Source of the DNA: Oikopleura dioica
Taxonomy: Eukaryota > Chordata > Appendicularia > Copelata > Oikopleuridae
Direction: 5' to 3'
DNA: 64,000 nucleotides
Assembly (NCBI GenBank): GCA_907165135.1
Contig: OU015568.1
Span: forward strand, 7,696,501-7,760,500
This document shows positions 24,101-34,900 of the stretch, piece by piece; within the stretch, counting starts at the first letter, position 1, and every line of letters starts with the position of its first letter. Under the pieces are notes generated by a model, which ran no database searches, was not told the DNA's origin, and was given only the letters and a program-made list of their open reading frames with translations. A program made the position numbers and the translations under genes.

Positions 24101-27100
24101 TTTTTAAAAGTCAGTTTTAACATTTTAAGAGGTGATCGAGTTATCGTTGTCTACCCCCTTAATTCAACTTTTCCCGTTTTCGCAATTTTGAGCGGAGAAT
24201 CAGCGTATTCGGTACTGAAATTCTTGTGGGACCATTTTAACCCGCCTGAACTGGTTCTCTTGGCATTCCTCTTCTTCTCTTTACGAGATCTAAATCGCAA
24301 CTATTTTCCAAGCAACCGCTAATCTCTATAATAAAGAGATTGGTCCTCCTCTCTCTCCGTTTTTTTCGCGAGAACATTCCGTTCTCCAAGCCACAGAATC
24401 ACGTTCTAGCGCGAGAATTTCGAGCTTTTCCAAGTTTGCAAAACATTTACGAAAACATGCAAAAATGGAGTGTTTATGGAGAGCTACGTAATATTTTGAA
24501 TTTCATGTTTTCGCTGGAAATAGATGCTTCTAAATCCCGGATTTAAAATTTTCAAATTTCACAAAGTACCTCGCAATAAATGGAAACCTGAGTCAGGGTC
24601 CTAAAGATCTTTTATTAGAAGCAGCGCAGCGGCTTTTTAAAAACGAAGCCGCAAAGCTTCTTGAGAATAGATTTGAATATCGATTTCGCGAAGCCGCTTT
24701 GCGGCTTCGTTTTAAAAAGCCGCTACCCGGCTTTTCATTTTCGTTTTTCCAGACCCTGATTCAGGTTCTCTTCACAGGTTTTCTAGCTCAGAGCACACGT
24801 ACCATCCATTTTTGCATACCAAAATTTCAAGATATGCATTTTCTTTTATCTTCCCACGAAAAATATTGAAGCTTCCCTTTTTTTAAAAAAGCGATAAGCG
24901 TTAATTTCCCCGTGCTCACGGAAAAATTCTCTTATCAGAACTATTCAATGAGCTGGAATTAATCTTTTTCTAGCTTTTTTTTTTAATTCATCCTAATCGA
25001 AAAGGGCTCACGTGGCGAGCTTTTTTGGAGCGGGGCGATAAAATTTAATTCAAATATTTTTTGAAACTTGAAAACTTGGATCAGCCACAGATAAACAGTT
25101 GAGAGTTCTTATCGAATTTAAAACAAAAGCCAAAGAAGATTCAAGTCAAGGCATTTTGAACAATTTCTAACTGTATTTTAAGGTTTCCAACTGCGAAGCA
25201 ACAGCTGGAGCATCGCAGCGATTCGACTACGGACAACGATTGGTCGAAGCCGGCTTAAAACTGGACGGCTACGGTGAGTGCTGGAACAACACCATCATCG
25301 AGAGCCCCTGGCATGGGGATCATGGCGAGCCTGGCCTTATTTCAAAGGAACGCGTTGTAGAACATCGTCTGATCCGCTCTATCTCTCCTCAAGAATCGTG
25401 GTGCTCTTGTTAGACCCCTTTTAACAACGCGTATAAAGTACAAGTTCTACTTGGCTTTCGAAAACTCGTACCACTGCAACGACTACGTCTCCGAAAAATT
25501 CTGGAGAAATTCGCTTGGCCAGGGCGCCGTTCCCATCGTTTACGGCCCTCATCCTGATGATGTCAAGGACAGTGGTTAAAAAACATCTTCTGAACAATAA
25601 TAGCTGCTTATTTGTTGAGCATTTCACGAGCTAAAAGAGGGTTATTTAGGAGCTAGAATTCGAAATTAGAGAGATCTGGGCTCAGCAATCTGTGTAGAAC
25701 GCCTGAGTCAGGGTCTGAAAGAAGTTCAATGATAAGCCGCGGAGCAAAGCGGCTTCGAAAAATTTATTTTCCAATCGATTTCAAAATTCTTGCGAAGCCG
25801 CTTCGCGGCTTCTTATCTAAAAAAGCCGCTACGCGGCTTTTCAAAAAAAAATTTTCAAACCCTGACTCAGGTTTTTCACAAGTATCCAAGTCTGGAAAAG
25901 ATTCTATATTGTGTTTTCTGGACGATACTTTTTTGCAAGGAATCTTTTTCTGCTCGACTTCTTTTCAAGTTCCTCATTACAGTATATTTATGCAGTAATG
26001 CGCAAGAAAAAAATCCCATCTGGGTGGGCGAGGGGATCAGGGATGATGTTACTTTTAATTAAAATAAGCACGTTCCCACTTCTCTCGGCTGCAAAGAAGT
26101 GAAACAAGGACCGAGCATAATTTTTGAATCAATAATTTCACGTAACTTCTTTTCGGGAAATTTTACTCAATCAATCGAAATTAAAATTTCACGCGAAGAT
26201 GTCACGTTACATAAATATGTTTCAGTTACGAGATTAAATATTAGAACCGCCGAACTTTGAACAACTGTATCTTTTTTTTTACTATAGCGACACCCTTAAA
26301 TTCTTGGCTCAAAATACTCCTCAAAGCCTTCGCTTCATTATGAGACCAAAAAATTGGTCAAAAATTTAACCTAATTGGTCAAAATTAACCTTTTAGAACC
26401 ACCGAACTTTGAACAACTGTATCTTTCTTTTTTTCAATAGTGACACCCTTAAATTTTTGACTCAAAATACTCCTCGTAGCCTTAACTTCAATATGAGACC
26501 AAAAAGTTGGTCAAAACTTAACCTAACTCGTCAAAATTAACCAATCACAGGAAATGGCTCCTAAACACTCCTTCATCCATGCAGAAGACTTCGCTACTCC
26601 TTCCGATTTGGTCGAATACCTCGACTACTTGGACAACAACGATACCGCTTATTTGGAATACCACGCCTGGCGAAATGAAATCCCAACCTTTGACGAACCA
26701 ATGATGGGCTCGACAGAAAGGATGCTCTGCGGAGCTTGCAAAGAAATCGCGCTCAGAAAGTCGCAAGGATTTCCAAAGAGAATGATCGACTCGGTAAGGA
26801 GTTTTTCTATCTGAGCCTGTGTGGGAACCTGTGTAGAAAACCTGAGTCAGGGTTCCGAAATAGCTTCGATAAAAGCCCCTTAGCACTTTCAGAACCCTGT
26901 GTCAGGGACCCTGACTCAGGTTTTCTTCCAAGTTTGCCGACCGTACTTTTTTTTATTATCGTTGTGATACCCTTATTTTTCAGGTCGCAAGTTGGTGGTG
27001 GATGAACACACACGACGACATGTGCGTCCAAGGAACAGAAATCCCAGACTGGCTCAACGAGATCCCCGTCGTTTCAATGGAAGACTCCTACGACGAGAAA

Positions 27101-27202
27101 AGAGAGGGTAACATCATAACCCCTTCAGATCTTTCAGAGGACTTCTCCCTTCTCGCGACGCTCCAAGAGAAACCAACTCACCACAAGCGCCGACGCCGCT
27201 AA
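18101..27202 (+). CDS. Alpha-1,3-fucosyltransferase (GT10), 5' end not found
   Basis: Golgi type II enzyme that transfers fucose from GDP-fucose to GlcNAc-containing glycans. Exons: 18101-18255, 19390-19637, 23145-23341, 25183 to about 25350, about 25410-25567, 26551-26793 and 26984-27202. Family motifs appear in order: [29 protein letters not shown], the acceptor/donor core [38 protein letters not shown] and a Cys-containing C-terminus. The tail [10 protein letters not shown] is unusually basic. Two introns fit only with GA donors (19638, CAAG|GAATG; 25568, CAAG|GACAG). The donor after 25183 and the acceptor near 25410 are unresolved. The N-terminal membrane anchor exon is missing from what I can identify. 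Introns total over 7 kb and hold at least five MITE-A copies or parts, MITE-B copies and foldbacks. A likely AATAAA lies at 27843. Confidence 0.88.
18636..19250. mobile_element. MITE-A copy 9, split by a nested insertion
   Basis: The left arm and hairpins (18636-18770) and the right arm (19209-19250) belong to one copy in a fucosyltransferase intron. The 438 bp between them are a different element. Confidence 0.8.
18771..19208. mobile_element. Nested element with GCAGAATAGTTCTGC minisatellite
   Basis: It is inserted in MITE-A copy 9 and flanked by the 7-bp duplication GGTTTAG (18764-18770, 19209-19215). Its ends are an inverted repeat (CGAAACAATTCTGCATGCAG with its complement, preceded by GGGG). 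Inside, about ten near-palindromic GCAGAATAGTTCTGC units lie roughly 20 bp apart. No reading frame is convincing. Confidence 0.8.
20552..20625. mobile_element. MITE-B copy 2 (right arm lost)
   Basis: Left arm AAATCGAGAAGCCGCTTGCG and the central CCGCGCGAAGCGCGG hairpin remain; the right arm is absent. In the long fucosyltransferase intron. Confidence 0.7.
20658..20807. mobile_element. MITE-B copy 3
   Basis: Complete foldback 30 bp from the truncated copy; outer arms TACTACAATCACTGCTAG and the related complement ending CTATTGCAGTA. Confidence 0.75.
21540..21766. mobile_element. MITE-A copy 10
   Basis: Four internal GCCGC hairpins; the left core is mutated to CCTAAGTCAG, the right to CTGACTCATG. 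In the fucosyltransferase 19638-23144 intron. Confidence 0.8.
21881..22194. mobile_element. Long foldback element (AGGCCTCGGACGTAAAAA arms)
   Basis: About 150-bp arms: GGCCTCGGACGTAAAAAT on the left pairs with ATTTTTACGTCCGAGGCC on the right, with further matches (AGCTTTCGAATGAGCC, TTATTTGCGCATAAGAAAG, GACCCTGTCT). TAATAATTA borders it on both sides, a likely 8-9 bp target duplication as in hAT-type MITEs. Confidence 0.8.
23926..23970. mobile_element. MITE-A fragment 11
   Basis: Only one AAAAGCCGCGTAGCGGC hairpin and part of the next unit remain, in the fucosyltransferase intron 23342-25182. Confidence 0.6.
24583..24792. mobile_element. MITE-A copy 12
   Basis: Full-length copy with several hairpins; right core CTGATTCAGG. 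Same intron as fragment 11. Confidence 0.8.
25677..25885. mobile_element. MITE-A copy 13
   Basis: Intact CCTGAGTCAGGGTCTGAAAG left arm and CCTGACTCAGG right arm, in the GA-AG intron 25568-26550. Confidence 0.85.
26240..26541. repeat. Tandem duplication of a 150-bp unit
   Basis: Two adjacent, roughly 90% similar copies (26240-26392, 26393-26541) each start TTAGAACC, carry GAACTTTGAACAACTGTATC and end GTCAAAATTAACC. They sit directly before the acceptor of the fucosyltransferase exon at 26551. Confidence 0.8.
26812..26941. mobile_element. MITE-A copy 14 (short)
   Basis: Both arms are present; the inner region is reduced and contains a repeated ACCCTG unit. It fills most of the last fucosyltransferase intron (26794-26983). 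Confidence 0.8.
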
Positions 27203-28160
27203 TTTTCAACCCTTTAGCCGCAAATTTCTTAAATTCTCTCTTGACTTTTAGCGCATTTTCTTTTCGAGATACTATTTGATTTTTTATATATTTTTTAACT
27301 TTAATATTTAGTTAAAAAATTTTTTTCTTAAAAATTTTTCAAGGATTTTCGAAATTTACTTTAAGTAATCCAAAAATTTTTATTTTGGAATTTTCGATCT
27401 TGAATCAATTTTTTTTTTCGGAAGATTTTTAATAGAAAAATCAACGAGTATTTCGCCGAGAATCAAATTCTCGCGCTAGAATTTACAAGCTTTGCTACAG
27501 GTACTTTTATTTCGCCAGTTGATAAAATTGGCGAATTCAAGACGAAATTCCACAAAATAATGTTGTACAAAATGAAATTTTATATTTTACAAAAAAGCGT
27601 TTTATACTTTCATCAAAATTGCTCGCGCGAATTTTTTAACCAAAAAAATCGCAAGCTCCAATAAAAAAATAAGACCAAAAAAAGACCACAAAAACTGAAG
27701 CAAAAAAAATGGCGCAGTCCCGGACTTGGAAGAAAACCGATAATGGCCTCAACCGAATAATAAAAAAATGGACTGAAGAAAGCGCTCAAAACAGAAGCTC
27801 AGAAACTGTAATCTGTTTCTCGTGTGTCTAAATACTGTACATAAATAAACTCCACTGCTAACATTTTACAAGACTATTTTTTTGAAAAATTGCCGTTTCA
27901 CAGCAATGAATAGGCTTTGCAAAGCTTTTATTTTTGAGTTTCGTAGTAATATTGATGCAAGCAAGAAAAAAATTTCAAATAAACGCAATTATTTGATTGA
28001 GAGTCGAAAAAGGATATATTTCCCAACCGAGGACAAAAGCATCTTATGCTCAGCAAATATCAAGCAAAAAGATATTCAAATGTCATTTATTCGCCTTTTG
28101 ACCTTGAGTTACATGTATTTATTGAGACACGTTTTCGAAAAATTTTATTCTGAGTAGAGA
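27203..28160. other. AT-rich 3' and intergenic DNA
   Basis: It holds the 3' untranslated region of the fucosyltransferase, with an AATAAA at 27843, and then AT-rich sequence up to the next start codon. A 91-codon frame at 27882 begins with TTG and shows no splice or family support. Confidence 0.5.
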
Positions 28161-29822
28161 ATGATTTTATCTATAGATTTATTTCTTTTTCTGGCATTGC
28201 TTGATATTTCTAATGCAAGAGCATCTCTTCGAGATGAAAGTATAACTAATGCTGTCCCCGGTGAAAATAAGACATATTCAAATAATATGACAAAGTCGTG
28301 CGTGTAAGTCAACTAAAAACTTATCGAAAACCTAACGTTTCGTTCATTTAAAGTGATGAGGATTTATATGACGAGTGCTCGGGCTATTGTCGACTTGATT
28401 ATTTACAATGCTTATCGGATTGTGACTCGTCTTTATGTCAAAATGAATGCTTGAAAATATTTTCAGGTGATAAGAAATAAATTTTAGATAATTTTAAATA
28501 TTTATTTTTCATAATTATATGCATAATGATTATTAAAGAAAATAATAATCTTATAATCAGTCTCAATACTCTCAATAATTATTATAAGATTGCACCTCTT
28601 TTTGTCCCTGTGGTATTGAGTGCCCCGCTGGCTGCGCTGGATGTGGACATCCAATTTGTAACGATGGCACAGAACCGAGTCCAGTATAAAAAAAATAAAA
28701 ATCTAATGTTACTTACTGAATAGGCTGATGATCACTTATTGGTCTTATTGTATCAAATAAGTACATCATCCATTCACTCATACATTACCTCTGGCGACGG
28801 TTCAACAATTACAAGGCCAACGATAACTGCTCCTGATAATTTTGCTGCCTCAGGCAACCTTTTTGCAGTCATAAGGGATTCTCTTTATGTTTTTGATTCT
28901 CGAAAGGTTTATTTATGATAATTTATGATTGTTTTTTTTTTAAATTTTTAAGATTGGAAAGCTTGTTGGTTGTGATTTTTCTCTGCTTTCTGTACAATTA
29001 AATTTTAAACATGGATTTTCTGGCGGCTCTCTATCAATTGAGAATGGTGCAAAAGGTTTCATTATATTTAATAATCATTTATATAGAGAAATTTAAGCTT
29101 TGATTTGCTTTCCTATTGAGGATTATGCTCTACCAGGCACACCAGTAGATAGAGGATGTGAAATTTTCGACGGGACAACTGTAAAATTGACGAGATCATC
29201 TCGTTATACTCATGAAATGGGAAGGCTTGGATTATACGAAGGTGAACCAATAACCGTTGGCGGTAGAAAGCAAGATAGTCATCGTAAAGTAGAAACGTAC
29301 ACCCCAGATGGCTGGAAATCCATAATCCAGGATCACCCAAGGTTATATATTATTTTAAATGATTCATGATCATTTATATTTATATTTTGTATTTTAAATC
29401 ATACACTTATGTAGAACTATCTACGGTCACACTCTTACTGGTCTTGATAACGGTTCGTTATTATTTGCAGGAGGAAACAACTGGGATACTGAATATGAGA
29501 CAAAAGAACTTTGGTTGCTCAAAAAAGGAGAGTGGTCACTTCTTGGGTTATTAAAGGCTGTAAGTTTAACCCGAATGAATCTTCAAAAATATTTTTTTGC
29601 ATTTTTCAGTTTAATTTTGTTGGCTCATCAATAAAAATTGGACCTTATGTTTACGTTGCTTCTGGGAATACTCCGACAAGCCTCGATGGTATCAATATAA
29701 TATATCCAGTGGAAAGAATCTATGTGAAAGAGGGCCAGCTGATTAACACAGAAATAATTTCGTCGCATCCTGGTAATATTTATCCTGTCTTATATGAAAC
29801 AACTTCCAACTTTTGCATTTGA
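28161..29822 (+). CDS. Secreted Cys-rich protein with kelch-like beta-propeller repeats
   Basis: Eight exons (28161-28303, 28354-28466, 28589-28683, 28724-28906, 28953-29055, 29098-29341, 29415-29559, 29610-29822), all GT-AG with consistent phases, give 412 residues. A signal peptide (MILSIDLFLFLALLDI) is followed by an acidic Cys-rich region of CxxxC spacing and the compact motif CPCGIECPAGCAGCGHPIC. About 270 residues of beta-strand-rich repeats follow, with kelch-type landmarks such as LLFAGGNNWD, W, and YVYVASGN. Proteins of this make-up are known to me from larvaceans as uncharacterised extracellular families, but I cannot name a role. Introns are 40-120 bp and free of mobile elements. 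An AATAAA follows at about 29886. Structure confidence is high; function is unknown. Confidence 0.82.
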
Positions 29823-31072
29823 AATTTCATTCTTGTGTCATGTTCTCGATATAAATTTCAAGATTTCAATCAAAGACTCATACAAATAAAAATATTCGAT
29901 TTATTGTCAACAAAAGTCAGTGAAAAATTATTGAATTCATCAAAATCTACGTAGTTATTCCGGCTGGTGCATCATAGAAAATAGTAATAATAAAAGCAAG
30001 AAAAACAGTGACCAAAAGCTATTGTCAGATTTAAGCATCCCTACGTCCAGAAATATCATTACCCACTGAAAAACGTGGCCAGTTTTGTTAAATATCGTAT
30101 TGTTTTGCCGTTTTACTGACAATTTTGATTAAATTATATTTTTGATGTTGTCATACAAACAAAAATCAGTTATTAATTATCGACAGTGACAAATAAATTG
30201 AATCAATTACTCTGCTCTACGTAGGTATACGGTACCTGCATTGGTCAACCAAAAGGATGATGGCTGATTTGATGATTGTGCATTTTAGAAAGCTAGAAAA
30301 AGAGTGACCAAAAGCTCATGTCAGATCGAAGCATCCCTACGCCCGGAAATATCATTCCCCACTGGAATGCATGGCCAGTTTTGTTTACGATTTTACGCTC
30401 GTCTCGATTTGAGGATCAATCGTTCAGGAATGCAGGAATTGTTGTTTTTCCTTTGAAGTCATCAGGCTCATGCGTATTGCCTAAAGATTATAGTAACCGT
30501 GCAAAGCGCGTATTCAGCAAGCTAGAAGAAGAATCCCTGAAATGTTTGTATTGGCTTCGAATTTACGGCTTATGGAAGCTTCCGCTAATCTTTAAATCTT
30601 CGAAATCATCGAAATTTTCGACATTTTCGCGCTGGAAAATAAATTCTTCATGAATTTCGTTAATTTTTCTTTACCAAAAGTAGTTTCAATAGAAACAAAC
30701 TGGCATCTAATAAGCAAATATTTCATGGTCAGTTAGAAATTGAGGCATTTCGAGCTTTCAATTTTTCAAATTCGTGATGGTAAGATGTTCATTTGGAGCA
30801 AATGGCCGTTCTTTTTTCTCGAAAATCGATGATTGGAAGATCGCATGAGAAAGTCGGTAAAGTTACAGTAAGTTTTATTAGCATTAAAAATCTGCGGGAT
30901 CGGATTAAGATCGATTGCGAGTTTTTTGGATTCCTGTCGAGGACGTTCTATCTAAACAGATCTAATCCAGAAACTTTTGAGCTGCGAACTTTTTCGTATT
31001 CCTCAGTTACCTCTTCAGAGAATAATGAGAATTTGGCCGTTTTTGGCGTTTCTTGCGACAGGCTTTTCAGGC

Positions 31073-31286
31073 TGGGCTCGGAAACCTGTGAAGAAAATCT
31101 GAGTCAGATTCCAAAGAGCTAAAATCGAAAGCCGCGTAGGCTTCGGAAGAAAATCATTTTAATCTTTGATTAAATTCTAGCAAAGCCGCCTCGTGGCTTC
31201 GTCTTTAAATAAGCCGCTGCGCGGCTTTTGATTTAAACTTTCAAGAACCTGACTCAGGATATTTACACAGGTTGCCGAGCCCAGTT
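31073..31286. mobile_element. MITE-A copy 15
   Basis: Complete but diverged copy ending CACAGGTTGCCGAGCCCAG; the left core is CTGAGTCAGA. Confidence 0.8.
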
Positions 31287-31744
31287 TTCAGGACCAAATC
31301 CAAAAAGAAACGGGTTTTCACCTCAAAACGTTTAAATTTTCACCTTTATTCACTTTTTCTAAGGATTTGCGTCTTCAAATGCTCGTTATTATAGACTTAT
31401 GCTTTACGCGACTTTTGACGGCCAGACAAAAAGGCTCTTGTTGTTAATAGCCGTTTTTGCGGACTTCGCAAGCTCTACGTTATTTATGTATACGTTTTTT
31501 GACTCGAAAATTGCCCTAACAAATTGGATTATTGAAAAACTATGAAACTCGTTTGCAAGACACGTTGTTTGTAATTACGATGAGTATTGCGACAATGCTT
31601 GCGACTCGATGATTTGCGAGTATAACTGGTACAGTATTATACCCTTTTTTACAGTATTAGTAATACTGTATTACGCATGTGGAATAAATAAACCAGCGTT
31701 GTTTCGGGTCAAACTTAGCCAAAATATACATGTTCACAAAATTG

Positions 31745-31866
31745 TCGATAGAAAAATCCGAGAAGCCGCTTCGGGTTTCGAGCCAAAAATGATAAAAAAA
31801 AATGCCGCGCGAAGCGCGGCTCCTTTATTTGTTTCTCGAAGCGGCTTCTCGGATTTTTCTAGCCGA
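31745..31866. mobile_element. MITE-B copy 4
   Basis: Arms TAGAAAAATCCGAGAAGCCG and complement around a GCCGCGCGAAGCGCGGC hairpin, just upstream of the first oxidase exon. Confidence 0.75.
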
Positions 31867-31901
31867 AAATGAAACCCTAAAATTCATGTTTTAGGATTAT
31901 T

Positions 31902-34900
31902 GCTGAGCGACACAGTACTACCTGGCGAACTACAGATCACGATGACGGCAGAACAAAAGAATACGCCGTCGAAATTGACCCCAAAGAAGCGAAAGTGAAT
32001 GTTAAAACAAATCGGTTTTACAGGAAGGTTTCCACGAAGAAATTCTGAATTGAATAAATTTTCGTTCGCGAAAATTTCGAATTGGATGGCAAATTCAAAA
32101 TGGATTGCGGGAAATCGAAAAAGTAAAGCGCCAAAAGACGCAGATGGGAAATTCAAAAAGCCGGAAGATGAGCTGCGGAATATTCAGATGCTTGACGGGC
32201 GCGAATATCGGAGAATCATCACCATCAACAACCACTTCCCAGGGCCGGTTATTCGAGTCAGAAAGGGAGCAGCCGTCATTGTCAATGTCAGGAACGAAAT
32301 GCCGATTCAGGCTGCGACCGTTCACTGGCATGGTATTTTGGTAAGCAATTTTTTAAATTAAAAAGCAAGGATTTATTAAGCAAGAAGTAGAAATAATTAA
32401 TTATTTTTCAGAAATCTAGCAATTCTCTTTTTCATTTTTAATTTCAAATTCGCTCTTGAATTTCGCCGGATCGCGTGGAAATTCAAGTTGTTCTGCATTC
32501 GGTTGTACCAGGCCAAATCCGCGTAGACCAGCGACAGAAGTGTAATGAAAAAATTCAGCTTCATGAGTTCCTTTTTTCTCTTGTTTTTAAATAATCAGGT
32601 TATTCTTCCTTCTGAGAAGGAATCTTATGAAGCCACTGATTTTTATATGAGCTGACAATGAGTGGCGGATGAGAATATCGCTGTAGTCCCCGTTTTTTTA
32701 GTCAAAAATGACTCCCAAATCTATATTATTGTATTTTATATCAGATAAAATAGATCGACACATCGCCTTCTTCACAGTATGAAATACAGTCAGTGCTTCA
32801 TTTTCCACTCAGCACCATATTTTTTTAACTTCCTAGACGTCATCGTAATCCAAAAAGCACGACTCTCTCTTCATTTGCTGAAATTTTAACTTTCTTATCA
32901 CTTTTTCCTTCCAAAGGAAAACATAAATTTTAATCCTTATCGGTACATATCGCCAGCCCAAACATCATCATCCATCTTTTACACCGCAGGCGCGGACTCT
33001 AAAATTTTGTCACGAAAAATAATATCTTCATAATATGCATCATCTTAGTTTATAAATAATATGAAACAATCATTATCTACCGTTTTTTCTTTTTATGTTT
33101 TGAAACTTACGGTATCAAAACGATACTTCCAAGAAACAAGATCGAACAGATCATTTTTTCTAATTTGGATTATTCAAAAATAGTTGACAAAGTGGGACAA
33201 AGAACTCGACCTAACAAAAGTGTGACATTATGAAATATTCCTTCTTGAATTGAATCAGCCAGTTTTGTATAAAGTTTTAGTTTCTCGGGTAATTGGCTCA
33301 TCAACTGAGCACCTGAGCAGCGCGGCAATTCCTCGTAATACCGTTTTCGCCAGTCGTTAATTAGGGTGCCAAGTGAACACCCGCAAATCTCCCGGAACAT
33401 GACTTGTCACCGACAGGCCAGAATTTTTTCCATTCTTGATCTTGGCGGCTTGGCAGCTGACCAGTTCCATACCAACAGGAATATAATCTAATGTCTCGTT
33501 TTAAAATCAAAGATTTTTCAATCATTCAGATGACGAATAATTTCTGGATGGATGGAGCTGCTTTTATCAACCAATGTCCGATTCTCCCGCATCAAAAATT
33601 CACATATTCCTGGAAAGCGGAAAATGCCGGTACTTTCTGGTACCACACTCATTCTAGGGCTCTCGAAGATAGCGCGATTATTTGATCCCTAACACGCCGT
33701 AATTAAGTTAATGCAAGTTAATACTGTAATTCAGTCCATTAGAGAGCCTTGTACAGTTAGCTAACCAGCGGATGGACGGGATCTTTGGCGGCATCATAAT
33801 TCACGATCCAAGTGCTTATACACCTGGGATTCCTTTAGGAACGAGTTAGTATTGACAAGTAAAGATTTCGACAAAGAAAGCCCTTTTTCTTATCTAAAAT
33901 CCGCCAACTTAAAAATTTAATCCTTCCTTAGTAAAATTTTTTTTAATCCTTTTCTCCGACCTCCCCTTTTTTCTTTTGTAAATATACACAGGAAATCTAA
34001 AAATCCGGTATTGAAGTCCCCGTTAAATTTAAATTCTTTTAGGACCCATATTTTTAAGCCGACCTACATAGTTGGGGTTAATTATATTTGAATATTTTCT
34101 GTAAGAATTTCGCCGAAAAGCGCGATAATCCAATGAGTGCGGCCTACGGTTAGTCGTTTCGTTTGCGTCGCAAAACGGTTATTTATGAAATTTTCAAAGC
34201 AGGGGGATTTTACGTAGTGAATCATTAGGATTAGTTTAGAGAAGGCGCGTTACCATTTTTATCCGCATAAAATTTAATGGACTCGTTTCTGAGTCTTATT
34301 CGATTGGTTTCAGACAAACTCGCTGGACATTGTCACCTCTAATCCTTTCGGAAAATCAGGTAATTTTGAAATTAAAATTTTGAAACAAGAAATCAAGCGT
34401 GAAGTGAAATTAAAACTCGATAAACCACTTGATATAGAGCGGACACGAAATTTTCAGGAACTGGCATGGCTCACTGTAATCACGCGGAGGAGAGCTTTAC
34501 AAAGGGCGTCAAAGTTAGCAGCTTGTGTATGGAAACCGGTTCGCTCTCTATTTTCTAAAGCGGCATTGGCGCGTTTTTGATGTCAATAAAAAACGTAACC
34601 GGCGAAAGACTCGATCTTGGTAAACGGTCACGGGCAGTGGCGAAACCCAGAAAACTACTCTGAAGCGTCGTCATCGATTTTAGAGACCTACGAAGGGCGC
34701 GGTTGGTCACTTCTTGCGCACGTCTACTCGCGCGAGATTGATGATTTCTTATCTCAATCACCAGACACCTTATAATTTGCGACTTTATCTCATTCCGTAG
34801 TCGGCCGAATAGACTGGCCAGACTGATAAATTTCGGTAACTGATGGGCGTTGAATTCTTACAAATTACTTTCTAATAAGAAAATAAATGTAGCAATAGAT

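Larger units (their letters stand above)
29823..31900. other. Intergenic DNA with a diverged direct repeat
   Basis: A segment around 29990-30110 is repeated at about 30290-30395 (shared GTGACCAAAAGCT and AGCATCCCTACG). The second copy lies at the start of a 111-codon ATG frame (30318-30653), but the first copy of the same words is broken by a stop, so I do not call a gene. MITE-A copy 15 and a MITE-B copy follow. Confidence 0.5.

Noticed and set aside
30318-30653. Open frame of 111 codons with an ATG
   Set aside because: The related upstream repeat at 30000-30110 has the same words broken by a stop, and no splice sites or homologue support it.
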